Below are positions 35,629-46,959 of a stretch of 51,632 nucleotides of DNA, in pieces. Source of the DNA: an uncultured Aeromonadaceae bacterium. GTDB lineage: Bacteria; Pseudomonadota; Gammaproteobacteria; Enterobacterales; Aeromonadaceae. The position numbers were made by a program, and so were the translations under genes. The stretch covers positions 1 through 51,632 of the forward strand of contig CAMFKP010000023.1 of assembly GCA_945957385.1 (NCBI GenBank). Reading direction: 5' to 3'. Below the pieces are notes generated by a model. It saw only the letters and a list, made by a program, of their open reading frames with translations. It was not told where the DNA came from and searched no databases. Within the stretch, counting starts at the first letter, position 1. The number at the start of each line of letters is the position of its first letter.

Positions 35629-36672
35629 CTAGACAAAATCGTCGCCACCACCGGCCCCGAGCATGATTTCGCCGGCATCGGCCAGCCGTCGGGCAATCGA
35701 CAGAATTTCCTTCTGTGCGGCTTCGACATCGCTGACCCGCACCGGCCCCATGGCGGCCAGATCTTCGCCCAACATCTCGGCAGCCCGCTTGGACATGTTC
35801 TTGAAAATTTTATCCTTGAGCTGATCGTCGGCCCCTTTGAGCGCCTTTTGCAACAGCTCGCCGGGCACCTCGCGCAGCAACGCCTGGATACCCCGGTCGT
35901 CGACATCGATCAGGTTTTCGAACACGAACATCAAATCCTGGATCTGCTGGCTCATCTCTTCGTCGGTATCGCGGATCGCATCCATCAACTGGCCTTCGAC
36001 GTTGGTATCCAGGTAGTTCATGATGCTGGCAGCCGCTTTCAGGCCGCCCATCTTGGCCGCCTGGGCCCCGGCGGCACCGGCAAACTGCTTCTCCATGATG
36101 TCATTAAGCTCTTGCAACGCCGCCGGCTGGACCTCTTCAAGGTTGGCAATCCGCATGATGAGATCGAGGCGCACCTGCTCGGGAAATTGGCTGAGGATCT
36201 CCGCTGACTGCTCCGGATCGAGATAGGAGAGCACTATGGTCTGGATCTGCGGGTGTTCGTTCTGGATGATGCTGGCCACCTGACGGGCATCCATCCACTT
36301 CAAGGAATCAAGACCGCGGGCCCCAGAGCCCATGATAATCTGATCGACGAGGTTGCCGGCCTTATCCTCACCCAGAGCAGCAACCAGCGCCTTACGCACG
36401 AAGTCTTCACTGCCAATACCAATATTCGAGAACTTCTGGATATCCTCGATAAATTGCCGGTGTACGGCCGTGACCTTATCGTGACTGAAGTCCTTCATCG
36501 ACGCCATCGCCATCCCCAGTCGCTGTACCTGCTTGGGCTCCAGATGGCGGAAAATCTGTGCGGCATCGTCCTCACTCAGACTGAGCATCAACACAGCCGC
36601 CATCTCCATGCCGGTCATGGCATCGAGTAGCTGCTGCTGTTCAGTGGAAATCTTGTTGGTGTTCTCACTCAT
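35629..36672 (-). CDS. fliG: Flagellar motor switch protein FliG
   Basis: 347 residues; armadillo-like middle and C-terminal domains. EHPQIQTIVLSYLDPEQSAEILSQFPEQ in the middle and a charged C-terminal torque helix (LMFVFENLIDVDDRGIQALLREV) are typical. FliG couples stator movement to the MS ring. It overlaps the fliF stop by four bases. Confidence 0.96.
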   Translation of the reverse strand: MSENTNKISTEQQQLLDAMTGMEMAAVLMLSLSEDDAAQIFRHLEPKQVQRLGMAMASMKDFSHDKVTAVHRQFIEDIQKFSNIGIGSEDFVRKALVAALGEDKAGNLVDQIIMGSGARGLDSLKWMDARQVASIIQNEHPQIQTIVLSYLDPEQSAEILSQFPEQVRLDLIMRIANLEEVQPAALQELNDIMEKQFAGAAGAQAAKMGGLKAAASIMNYLDTNVEGQLMDAIRDTDEEMSQQIQDLMFVFENLIDVDDRGIQALLREVPGELLQKALKGADDQLKDKIFKNMSKRAAEMLGEDLAAMGPVRVSDVEAAQKEILSIARRLADAGEIMLGAGGGDDFV

Positions 36673-38393
36673 TTGGCCATTTCCTTAACCACCCACTCTT
36701 TCACCACCTGGGCCGCCAGATCTGGCTCATTGGCCACCAGGGCCCGCACCGCACGCAACAGATCCTCATCACGATGCAGATCTGGCAACACCAGCTGGCC
36801 ATTGCGCACCCCGAATACCGGCTCTTGCATATCGGCCTGACTGGCCAGCAGGCTCAGCTCGTCATCGCCCTCGAGCGCGACTGAGCTATCCATATCCACC
36901 TCTTTGCCCTCGGCCCGACTTTCGGGATAGAGCAGACGGTTGAGCATAGGACGTACCACTGTCACCACCAGCACTATGATCACCAGCACCGAGGCAGCGA
37001 TACGGACCGCACGCCAGAACCAGGCCTGCTCGACCAACGGCACCTCGGCCACTTCACTCAGATCGGCACGGTTAAACGGCATGGCGACGACTTCGAGGGT
37101 ATCCCCCCGCGTGACATCGAAACCGAGCCCGCCCTTAAGCAGACGACGGATATTGTCCAGTTCAGCCTGGCTAGGCGCCGTACGGCTGATCTTGCCATCG
37201 GCATCGGTCGCAGACTTGTAGTCCACGCCCACTGACACCGTCAGACGCTGAATGCCGCCCATGCTGCGCTGGGTATGGCTCACTGTGGTGTCGAGCTCGT
37301 AATTGCGGGTGGCTTCCTTGCGGTTGCGCCCGGATGCCTGGGAAGCAGAGCCACCGGCATTGGCCTGCTCGGGAATGGAGCTGGCTGCGGGCGGCTGATT
37401 GGACAAGGCCCCTGGCACACCACTTGGGCCGCCATTCATGTTGTTCTCTTCCAGCGTCTGCTCGGAACGCACCGCCGGCATATCGGGGTTATAACTCTTG
37501 CGGGTCTGCTCTTCCTGGGTGAAATCCAGCGTCACATCGACTTCTGCGGTGTAGTTGCCCATTCCCAGCACCGGAGACAGAATGGCGTCGATTTTTTGCT
37601 TGTACTCCATCTCCTTCTTCTGCTGCATCTCAAACTCTTTGCGTGAACGGGCGGATGCCGCATCCTGTGAGCCTGAGTTGAGCAGACGGCCGTTCTGATC
37701 GGTCACCGTAATGCGGTTCGGCTCCAGGCCATGCACGGCCGAGGCCACGGTATCGACGATGGCATCGACCTCTTCCTGGCGTAATGAGCTGTTGCCGGCC
37801 AGCGCAATTACCACGGTAGCACTGGGTTTACGTTCATTGCGCGCGAACACATTGTCTTTGGGGATCGCCAGCAGCACAGTGGCCTTAGCCACGTTGCGAT
37901 ACTGTTCGATGGCACGGGCCAGTTGCTGTTCCCGACTGTATTTAAGACGTTCGCCTTCCAGGCGCTGACTGACACCAAACCCGGTATCCTTGAGCAGCAG
38001 ATCATCACCGCTGGGCAGTTCCGGCTTGGCCAGCCCTTCACGCTTGAGTTGCAACGAGATAGAGGAGTAATCGTCGGCGCTGACCAGCACCTTGTTCCCT
38101 TCCACCTTATAGTTGAGCTGCTTTTGATCCAGGAAATCCAGCGTCTTGACCAGCTCCTGAGTCGAATACTCACCGAGGGGACGCATCTCCGGCTCCTTCC
38201 CCCACAGCAGGATGAAGACCGCAATCGCCAGACAGATAGCCAGGCCAAGGATCAAGGTCACCTGACGCAGAATGTCGACGTTCGACATGAAACCGAACAT
38301 CGACGCCTTGCTAGCCGGCGCCTCTTCGAGCGCCGATGAACCTAGCAACGGCTCACCAGCCAGTGCTACTTCGTTGCGCTTTTCCTCAGCCAT
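36669..38393 (-). CDS. fliF: Flagellar MS-ring protein FliF
   Basis: 574 residues with membrane helices near both ends (about 42-65 and 455-477), a periplasmic region between them and a C-terminal tail that binds FliG. Recognisable are LDFLDQKQLNYKVEGNKVLV, GLAKPELPSGDDLL and VNYELDTTVSHTQ-like NYELDTTVSHTQRSMGGIQRLTVSV. It is the first structure built, placed at the pole by FlhF. Confidence 0.96.
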   Translation of the reverse strand: MAEEKRNEVALAGEPLLGSSALEEAPASKASMFGFMSNVDILRQVTLILGLAICLAIAVFILLWGKEPEMRPLGEYSTQELVKTLDFLDQKQLNYKVEGNKVLVSADDYSSISLQLKREGLAKPELPSGDDLLLKDTGFGVSQRLEGERLKYSREQQLARAIEQYRNVAKATVLLAIPKDNVFARNERKPSATVVIALAGNSSLRQEEVDAIVDTVASAVHGLEPNRITVTDQNGRLLNSGSQDAASARSRKEFEMQQKKEMEYKQKIDAILSPVLGMGNYTAEVDVTLDFTQEEQTRKSYNPDMPAVRSEQTLEENNMNGGPSGVPGALSNQPPAASSIPEQANAGGSASQASGRNRKEATRNYELDTTVSHTQRSMGGIQRLTVSVGVDYKSATDADGKISRTAPSQAELDNIRRLLKGGLGFDVTRGDTLEVVAMPFNRADLSEVAEVPLVEQAWFWRAVRIAASVLVIIVLVVTVVRPMLNRLLYPESRAEGKEVDMDSSVALEGDDELSLLASQADMQEPVFGVRNGQLVLPDLHRDEDLLRAVRALVANEPDLAAQVVKEWVVKEMAK

Positions 38394-38405
38394 CTTATTT
38401 CTCCA

Positions 38406-38723
38406 TTACACCGGCATGTTCATGATGGTCTTGTAGGCCTCGACCACCTTGTTACGCACCTGAACCGTTGCCTCGAAGGCAATCGATGATTTCTGACCGG
38501 CGATCATGACATCCGACAAACTGACACTGCGGTCGCCCATATCGAACCGGGTACGAAGCGAGTTGGTGTCCTGCTGCAGTGAATTGACATTTTCCAATGC
38601 CGATTTCAGCAGGTCACCAAAGTCCTGCTGCACTGCGCCATTAACGGGTCCAGGAGCGCTGCCGGTCGCCTCAAATTTCAGCGATTGCAGTTCTTGAAAC
38701 AAGGAGCTGGCCTGAACATCCAT
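38406..38723 (-). CDS. fliE: Flagellar rod/MS-ring adaptor FliE
   Basis: 105 residues with the conserved C-terminal GDRSVSLSDVMIAGQKSSIAFEATVQVRNKVVEAYKTIMNMPV region in its usual order. FliE links the MS ring to the rod and is the first export substrate. First gene of the fliEFGHIJ operon behind a sigma-54 promoter. Confidence 0.96.
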   Translation of the reverse strand: MDVQASSLFQELQSLKFEATGSAPGPVNGAVQQDFGDLLKSALENVNSLQQDTNSLRTRFDMGDRSVSLSDVMIAGQKSSIAFEATVQVRNKVVEAYKTIMNMPV

Positions 38724-38775
38724 ATCTCACCTCGAGCGACAGTAAATTGACGTAAATGTAGCGATAACCTGTCAC

Positions 38776-38791
38776 TGCAATTTAAGTGCCA
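38776..38791 (-). promoter_or_regulatory. Sigma-54 promoter of fliE operon
   Basis: On the minus strand TGGCACTTAAATTGCA is a perfect match to the -24/-12 consensus TGGCAC-N5-TTGCA. It lies 52 bases before the fliE ATG and 85 bases beyond the flrC stop. Confidence 0.93.
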
Positions 38792-38828
38792 GCAGCATAT
38801 CACGAATGTCAGAAGAGTTGGGGCAGGA

Positions 38829-38861
38829 TAAAAAGACGGAGCCCACGCTGTTGGTGGGCTC
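38829..38861 (-). terminator. flrC terminator
   Basis: GAGCCCAC / GTGGGCTC (38839-38846 and 38854-38861) forms an 8-bp stem; on the minus strand it is followed by CCGTCTTTTTA. It separates flrBC from the fliE promoter. Confidence 0.8.
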
Positions 38862-38873
38862 ACAAATAGCAGA

Positions 38874-40274
38874 TTATTCAGGCACTTCGATGCCGACTTC
38901 GCGCATCCTTGCCAGCTTGTAGCGCAACGTGCGTGGGCTGATGCCCAGCCGTTCTGCCACCTCCTTGCGACTGCCCTGACAGGCGTGCAAGGTTTCCAGA
39001 ATGATGTGATGCTCCTGCTGGCGCAGCTCATTGCCCAGCCGTTCCATCCCCGGGACGCGCTCTGGCGTCTCCTGCGACAGCGGACTCTCGATAACCGCCG
39101 TCGCATAGACCGGCGTAGCCACGGCAAGTGGCACGGCATCGGCATAGGCGATCTCGTCAAACACCAGCGCCGACTCGTCAATCTGTCCACCGCTCGCCAG
39201 GATCAGCGCACGCTGAATCACATTGTCCAGCTCACGTACATTTCCCGGCCAGCCATGTTGTAACAGGCGCTGGCGTGCCGGCTCTGCCAGCTCAGGCGCG
39301 GCCAATCCCTGCTCGCGGGCATGACACTGCAACAGGTGTTCGGCAATCGGCAGTATGTCGCCAGGCCGCGCGGCCAGCGGTAACCAGCGTAGCGGAAACA
39401 CGTTCAGGCGATAGAAGAGATCTTCGCGGAATTGCCCCTCGGCCACGGCCTGACGCAGATCGCGGTTACTGGTGGCGATGACCCGCACATCCAGCGCTAT
39501 GGTCTTGCGACTGCCCAGCCGCTCTACCTCGCGCTCCTGCAATACCCGTAACAGCTTGGCTTGCAGCGCCAGATCCATCTCGGTGATCTCATCCAGCAAC
39601 AGGGTTCCGCCCTGCGCCTGTTCGAACTTGCCGGGACACCCCTGCACAGCACCGGTAAAGGCGCCTTTTTCATAACCAAACAGCGTCGCCTCCAGCATGT
39701 TATCCGGAATGGCGGCGCAATTGATGGCGACAAACGGCTGCTCGGCGCGACTGGATTGATCATGGATATAGCGCGCCAGCACCTCTTTGCCGGTGCCACT
39801 GGCGCCACTGATCATCACCGTCGCCTCGGCTCGTGCCACGCGGCTGGCTAATTGCAGCAGCTCACCGGTGCGCGGGTCACCGTAGATCGGCGTGCGCCGC
39901 TCGACACGTTGCGCCGGCACATAGCGACTGACCTGGTTGAGCAAGACTTCCGGGGAAAACGGCTTGGCCAGATAATCGATCGCCCCTTCACGCATCGCAC
40001 GCACAGCGCCATCAATGTTGGCATAGGCCGTCATCAGCAGTACCGGGATCTGCGGATACTTCAGACGCACATTCGACAACAGGGTATGCCCATCCATACC
40101 GCCCATCTGGATATCGGAGATCAGCATGTCAACACGCTGCTGGCCCAGCTGAACCAGTGCGCTTTCGCCACTGTCCGCCTCCAGACAGAGGTAACCGGCC
40201 AGCATCAGGGTATCGACGATCGCCTCACGCAGACCGTGGTCATCCTCGACAATCAGCAACTTTGCCTGGGTCAT
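38874..40274 (-). CDS. flrC: Sigma-54-dependent flagellar response regulator FlrC
   Basis: 466 residues. Receiver domain with phospho-acceptor Asp54 (LISDIQMGGMDG), AAA+ domain with GASGTGKEVLAR and the sigma-54-contact GAFTGA loop, and a Fis-type helix-turn-helix (RKEVAERLGISPRTLRYKLARM). In Vibrio, FlrB phosphorylates FlrC to activate class III flagellar genes. Its ATG overlaps the flrB stop by four bases. Confidence 0.94.
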   Translation of the reverse strand: MTQAKLLIVEDDHGLREAIVDTLMLAGYLCLEADSGESALVQLGQQRVDMLISDIQMGGMDGHTLLSNVRLKYPQIPVLLMTAYANIDGAVRAMREGAIDYLAKPFSPEVLLNQVSRYVPAQRVERRTPIYGDPRTGELLQLASRVARAEATVMISGASGTGKEVLARYIHDQSSRAEQPFVAINCAAIPDNMLEATLFGYEKGAFTGAVQGCPGKFEQAQGGTLLLDEITEMDLALQAKLLRVLQEREVERLGSRKTIALDVRVIATSNRDLRQAVAEGQFREDLFYRLNVFPLRWLPLAARPGDILPIAEHLLQCHAREQGLAAPELAEPARQRLLQHGWPGNVRELDNVIQRALILASGGQIDESALVFDEIAYADAVPLAVATPVYATAVIESPLSQETPERVPGMERLGNELRQQEHHIILETLHACQGSRKEVAERLGISPRTLRYKLARMREVGIEVPE

Positions 40275-41317
40275 GCCACACCTCCTTGCCGCTGGCGCGC
40301 GGTCTGCTGATGTAATGGCAGACGGATGGTGAAACAGGTGCCTTCACCGGCAACCGATGCCACGTCAACTTTTCCCTGATGGGAGTGCACCACGGCATGT
40401 ACCACGGCCAGTCCCAGTCCGGTGCCGCGGCTGCGGGTAGTGAAAAACGGCTCAAATACCCGGGCTGCCACCTCTGGCGCCATACCACTGCCATTATCGA
40501 CGACACGGATGACCGCCTCGCTCTCTACCCGGTGGGCCGTGATCAGCAGGTCGCGGGCGCCTGCTTGTAACGCATTGGCCAGCAGGTTGTTGATGGCACT
40601 GGCCAAGGCTGCGCTGTTGGCTAACAGTGGCACCGGCGGCGCATCCATCTCGATGCGCAGTCGCGCCTGCTGCTGTTGCAGCATGGCTTCGGCACCGGCC
40701 TCGACACTGGCGATGAGCTCCGTCAATTCAATGACACTGACGACCTGCTGCTCGCCGTTACGCGCAAACAGCAGGACGTCGCTGACCTGATTCTCCAGAT
40801 CGCGCAAACGGTCCATCAGCTTCTTCTGGAAGCTGCCCCGCGCCTCCTGACTCAAGGTACGGTTCGCCAGATTGGCACCGTACAGCATGGCTGCCGCCAG
40901 CGGCGTGCGGATCTGATGCGCCAACGCCGCCGCCATCTTGCCCAGCGCCGACAAGCGCTCCAGATGGCCCAGTTGATCCTGTAAGCGACGGGTTTCGGTC
41001 AGATCGGTGATCTGCACCAATTGTCCTTCATGCTGGCGCAGTGGCTGGGTCGAAATCTGTACCCGGTGGCCATTGCGCAGCGATACTTCGTGGCCATCGT
41101 CCGGGCGCAGGCAGAACAGGCGGTGAATCACACCAATCCACAGCTGGCCCTGCAGCGGCTCGCCGAGCAGCGTATCGGCCGCCCGGTTGCTGCGGGCGAT
41201 ACGACCGGTCGCATCCAGCAGAATCAGGCCGGAAGGGATCTCGTCAAACAGCTCGGCCATCAAGGCGGGCTCTTGCCAGCCGATGGCTGACGATCTGGTG
41301 TGCTCTGTGCTTTGCAT
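40271..41317 (-). CDS. flrB: Flagellar sensor histidine kinase FlrB
   Basis: 348 residues, soluble (no membrane helix). PAS domain (about 25-110), dimerisation domain with the H-box AALAHQIRTPLAAAMLYG, and the ATPase domain with NNLLANALQAGA, DNGSGM and GTGLGLAVVH. It phosphorylates FlrC. No strong ribosome site is visible before ATG 41317. Confidence 0.93.
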   Translation of the reverse strand: MQSTEHTRSSAIGWQEPALMAELFDEIPSGLILLDATGRIARSNRAADTLLGEPLQGQLWIGVIHRLFCLRPDDGHEVSLRNGHRVQISTQPLRQHEGQLVQITDLTETRRLQDQLGHLERLSALGKMAAALAHQIRTPLAAAMLYGANLANRTLSQEARGSFQKKLMDRLRDLENQVSDVLLFARNGEQQVVSVIELTELIASVEAGAEAMLQQQQARLRIEMDAPPVPLLANSAALASAINNLLANALQAGARDLLITAHRVESEAVIRVVDNGSGMAPEVAARVFEPFFTTRSRGTGLGLAVVHAVVHSHQGKVDVASVAGEGTCFTIRLPLHQQTARQRQGGVA

Positions 41318-41357
41318 GTGTCATAAACCCGATAGTCACGGCAATATTCCGGGTTAA

Positions 41358-41373
41358 TGCAATTGATGGGCCA
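41358..41373 (-). promoter_or_regulatory. Sigma-54 promoter of flrBC
   Basis: On the minus strand TGGCCCATCAATTGCA matches the -24/-12 consensus with GG-N10-GC. It sits 41 bases before the flrB start, just downstream of the flrA terminator, so FlrA could directly activate flrBC as in Vibrio. Confidence 0.85.
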
Positions 41374-41380
41374 AAAATAG

Positions 41381-41406
41381 AAAAAGGCGCCACTGGCGCC
41401 CTTTTA
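41381..41406 (-). terminator. flrA terminator
   Basis: On the minus strand TAAAAGGGCGCC AGT GGCGCCTTTTTC forms a stem (one mismatch) ending in a T-run (TTTTTCTATTTTT). It stops flrA transcription right before the flrBC promoter. Confidence 0.85.
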
Positions 41407-41426
41407 TCATGGCATTCAATACGTTA

Positions 41427-42860
41427 TTACATGTCTCTGGCGGTCATACCGTATTTTTTCATCTTCTCGACCAGGGTTGTGCGGCGCATGCCCAGCATGT
41501 CGGCGGCCCGTGCCACGACGCCATCCTGCATCTCCAGCGCTTGCCGAATCAGCCCAATCTCCAGATCCGACAGCAGCTCCTTGAGGTTGACCCCCTCCTC
41601 CGGCAGCACCTGGCTGAACGGATCCGGCAACGGTTCATCTCCCTGCTCAAACGGCTCGGAGAGCGCCTCAATCAGCGCATCACGCTCCGCCAGCTCGGTG
41701 ACCGGCCCCTCTTCCAGCCAGACATCCTCGCCATAGCGATACTTGCTCGGCAGATCTTTGACATCGACGATGCGATTCGGAAACAGGATCAGCAGTCGCT
41801 CCACCAGGTTGGAGAGTTCGCGCACATTGCCCGGCCAGCGGTGCTGCATCAAGGATTCCATCGCCCGCTGCGTGAAACGCAACCAGGCCTTGTGCTCGTT
41901 GCCATGACGGCTGAGCAACTCCTGCAGCAACAACGGAATATCATCGGCCCGCTCACGCAAGGGCGGGGTCTCGATCGGAAAGACGTTGAGGCGGTAATAG
42001 AGATCCTCGCGGAACGTCTGGGCGATGATCATCTGCTCCAGATCGCGGTGGGTTGCCGCTATGATCCGCACATCGGCCTTGATCGGCTTGCTGCCACCGA
42101 CGCGCTCGAAGAGACGCTCCTGCAACACCCGCAGCAACTTGACCTGCATCGGCATCGGCATGTCGCCAATTTCATCGAGAAACAGGGTTCCGCCCTCGGC
42201 CAGCTCAAAGCGGCCACGACGCGAGGTGATGGCGCCGGTAAACGCCCCCTTCTCATGGCCAAACAGTTCACTTTCCAACAGCTCGCCGGGAATGGCGCCA
42301 CAGTTGACGGGCACAAAAGGTCCATTGGCCCGGGCGGATAGCTCATGGATCGCCCGCGCAACCACCTCTTTACCGGTACCGGACTCGCCGAGGATCAGGA
42401 CGTTGGCATCCTTGTTCGCCACCTGCTCAATCAGCATGCGGACGCTCTGGATCGCATTGCCCTTGCCTACCAGCAGCCGCAGCAGCGTCTGGCTGTGCTC
42501 ACTGCCCTGCACCGCCGGGTGCATAGCGTTAAACGACTGGCAAAAATGCAGCAATTGAGTCAACTGCTCATAGCTATAGGGGGCTTCGAGGATACCGATC
42601 AGGTTGCGTTGACTCGGCTCGCCAGGTTGGCAGCTGATGAACGCGATCCGCGGAAAACGCTCCAGCAACTGCGCCTCAGTGGTCGACTGCAGATCGCCCA
42701 AGATCACCGCCGAGACCTGACCCGGCGCATCCAGATAGGCCAGGCAATCCTCTTCGGCACCACTTTGCCACTGACACCCCATGAACGAGAGGATTGTCTC
42801 CAACTGCTGCCGTCGACCTTCCTGACTGTCGATGATCAGCACATTCCCCATCAAATCCAT
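41427..42860 (-). CDS. flrA: Master flagellar regulator FlrA (FleQ), sigma-54 activator
   Basis: 477 residues. The N-terminal receiver-like domain (about 1-110) is degenerate: the phosphorylation pocket reads LIIDSQ and VILGDLQ. The AAA+ domain has Walker A GESGTGKE (158-165) and GAFTGA (205-210). The Fis-type helix-turn-helix is [19 protein letters not shown]. FlrA/FleQ proteins activate class II flagellar promoters with sigma-54 and bind c-di-GMP. ATG 42860 has GGGGGA six bases upstream. It is monocistronic, bounded by a terminator. Confidence 0.94.
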   Translation of the reverse strand: MDLMGNVLIIDSQEGRRQQLETILSFMGCQWQSGAEEDCLAYLDAPGQVSAVILGDLQSTTEAQLLERFPRIAFISCQPGEPSQRNLIGILEAPYSYEQLTQLLHFCQSFNAMHPAVQGSEHSQTLLRLLVGKGNAIQSVRMLIEQVANKDANVLILGESGTGKEVVARAIHELSARANGPFVPVNCGAIPGELLESELFGHEKGAFTGAITSRRGRFELAEGGTLFLDEIGDMPMPMQVKLLRVLQERLFERVGGSKPIKADVRIIAATHRDLEQMIIAQTFREDLYYRLNVFPIETPPLRERADDIPLLLQELLSRHGNEHKAWLRFTQRAMESLMQHRWPGNVRELSNLVERLLILFPNRIVDVKDLPSKYRYGEDVWLEEGPVTELAERDALIEALSEPFEQGDEPLPDPFSQVLPEEGVNLKELLSDLEIGLIRQALEMQDGVVARAADMLGMRRTTLVEKMKKYGMTARDM

Positions 42861-42926
42861 ACCAGATCCCCCGCCTGTTTGTTGGTGTTATTCCGGCGTA
42901 AAACCAGATCAGCCACGTAAAGGGGC

Positions 42927-42932
42927 ACTATA
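42927..42932 (-). promoter_or_regulatory. Possible sigma-70 -10 element of flrA
   Basis: On the minus strand TATAGT lies 67 bases ahead of the flrA start, with a weak TGCTCA 17 bases further up. A sigma-70-type promoter is expected for a class I regulator; the match is only moderate. The whole gap 42861-43020 has no gene. Confidence 0.35.
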
Positions 42933-43020
42933 ACAAGGGATCCGCCATTGAGCAGCCCACATGTGCCAAATTTTCGACGCAGAGTCAAAATTGCCGCCAA
43001 TTTGCCCTGCATCCTCGACG

Positions 43021-43308
43021 TCACGCGGTTGGATGGGCCGTCTGCGCCACTAACGTAAAGAAGGCTTGCCATTCGACACTCAGATCGTCGGCCAACGCCA
43101 GCCAATCCTTGCGCTCCTGACAGGCCAGCGCATTGCGCATCAGGCCTGCGGCCAGCTGCTGTTGTGCCGGCGGCAACGACGCCATCAGCGCCACCACCTG
43201 CTCCAGCATTGCCACCAGCGCCAACGCCCCTTCGATGTCGTGACATAACCGGAACTGAGTGGCAATAGCGCGACTCTGGCTCGCTAAATCGTGGATCTTG
43301 TCGCTCAT
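43021..43308 (-). CDS. Small helical protein of unknown function coupled to the Maf gene
   Basis: 95 residues, all alpha-helical by composition (rich in Ala, Leu, Gln), without signal or membrane segment. ATG 43308 overlaps the maf stop (ATGA) and has GAGG seven bases upstream; the longer frame to 43326 would overlap maf by 22 bases. I do not recognise a family. The tight coupling to a Maf-like flagellin glycosylation gene suggests a partner or chaperone for it, as does the general look of a FliS/FliT-like small helical protein, but this is speculation. Confidence 0.75.
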   Translation of the reverse strand: MSDKIHDLASQSRAIATQFRLCHDIEGALALVAMLEQVVALMASLPPAQQQLAAGLMRNALACQERKDWLALADDLSVEWQAFFTLVAQTAHPTA

Positions 43309-44603
43309 GCTTGCGCCTCCTGACACCAGGCTTCGTCGTAGTCGGCGCCGTCGATCCTGGCGCCATCACGGCAGGTATTGAAAAATGGCACCTCGGGGTG
43401 ACGGGCGATAAAGCGTTCCAGATCACACAGGTAACTGCGGAAATTCAGCAAGGTCGTTACCCGCTGGCCGTGGCCATTGAGCACCCAGTGCGTCGGCATA
43501 TTGGTGGGTGTCAATAATCCGGCAGGCCAACCGGCATGGGTCTCCTCACCGATGAACGCAAAGTCGGTGCCGAGCAGCGTCACGCGGCCGGCGCCCATTT
43601 TCACCGCCAGATCCACCGCCGGATGAACGACACTGCCCTGAGCAAAGAGCGTGCTGTGGCGGCACTGCTGCTGCACGGCATGATACAGCGGACTGGCCGA
43701 ACAGGCGGCATAGCGCGGCCCTTGCCAACCGGCAATCACCGCCTCGGGAATCATCGGGAAGTAGATCAGCGTGACCGCCTCGCTCTCTTCGGCCGGCAAG
43801 ATGCCCTGATGAATGTTGTAATCGATGCTGACCACATAATCTGGCTGGATACCCGCACGCCGCAGCGGCTGATAGGCGGTATCGACACACAACAGCACCG
43901 GGCGTTGTGGCTGCTGGCACAGTGCACGCAGGCGTGGATAGTGGCGGGCCAACGTCGGGCCGGGGGCCAGCAGCAGGATCTCGCGACCGGCATGGCGGTC
44001 AAACAGTTCACTGACATCCCGATCCTGACAGTAGTAAGGCTGGTTGGCCTGCAGACGGTCGCGGTGGATGGCATCATCCGGATTGAAACGCTGGTTGACA
44101 TACGGCAAATGAATTTCCGCCACCAGGCGATCGCGGATACGGGAGTTCAGGTCACTGGCCAGTTGCAGCTCGGCCGGCAGCGCCAAAAACGGCAATTGGA
44201 TCTCCTTGTGCTCTGCCGCCAGCGCCAACTGCACCCGCGGTTCGGCCAGCCATGGCAGCGGGATCAAACGCAGCAACAGCCCAAACAACGCCTCATTCAG
44301 CAGATGGACATGCAGGCGTTGCAGCCCCGGGCGCGCCAGCAATAACGGGATCACCTCACCCAGCGCGACACCGTACAGATGCACCTCGGGTGCCGCCTCA
44401 GGCAGGGTTGCCACCTGGGTTTGCGCTTCGGCGAGGCGATCGTGCCGGCTGGAGAGCTGGATCCCCTCTACCTGCAGCGTACTTTGTTCTCCTTCCACCA
44501 GTTCGACCTGCAGGGTGTCCACCGGCGTCGCCGCCAGCCGGGCCGCCAGCGCCGGCCAGCGTGGCTGCAGACAGCTCATATTTTCTGCAAACAGATCACT
44601 CAT
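43305..44603 (-). CDS. Maf-type motility accessory protein (DUF115), putative flagellin glycosyltransferase
   Basis: 432 residues. The central part (about 205-370; ILLLAPGPTLARHYPRL, VLLCVDTAYQPLRRAGIQPDYVVSID, KMGAGRVTLLGTDFAFIGEETHA) is the DUF115/MptE-like domain of Maf proteins. In Aeromonas and Campylobacter these transfer pseudaminic acid or a related nonulosonic acid to flagellin. The divergent neighbour pseB-pseC makes the sugar precursor, which supports this function. It is shorter than many Maf proteins. N-terminal about 170 residues are less recognisable. Confidence 0.83.
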   Translation of the reverse strand: MSDLFAENMSCLQPRWPALAARLAATPVDTLQVELVEGEQSTLQVEGIQLSSRHDRLAEAQTQVATLPEAAPEVHLYGVALGEVIPLLLARPGLQRLHVHLLNEALFGLLLRLIPLPWLAEPRVQLALAAEHKEIQLPFLALPAELQLASDLNSRIRDRLVAEIHLPYVNQRFNPDDAIHRDRLQANQPYYCQDRDVSELFDRHAGREILLLAPGPTLARHYPRLRALCQQPQRPVLLCVDTAYQPLRRAGIQPDYVVSIDYNIHQGILPAEESEAVTLIYFPMIPEAVIAGWQGPRYAACSASPLYHAVQQQCRHSTLFAQGSVVHPAVDLAVKMGAGRVTLLGTDFAFIGEETHAGWPAGLLTPTNMPTHWVLNGHGQRVTTLLNFRSYLCDLERFIARHPEVPFFNTCRDGARIDGADYDEAWCQEAQA

Positions 44604-46941
<2,338 letters not shown>

Positions 46942-46959
46942 TTCCGCCGCGGAGCCTCT

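Noticed and set aside
42953..42968. TGGCAC on the minus strand upstream of flrA, sigma-54-like
   Set aside because: The -12 GC is one base off the required GG-N10-GC spacing and the TT before it is missing; flrA is expected to be sigma-70 driven.
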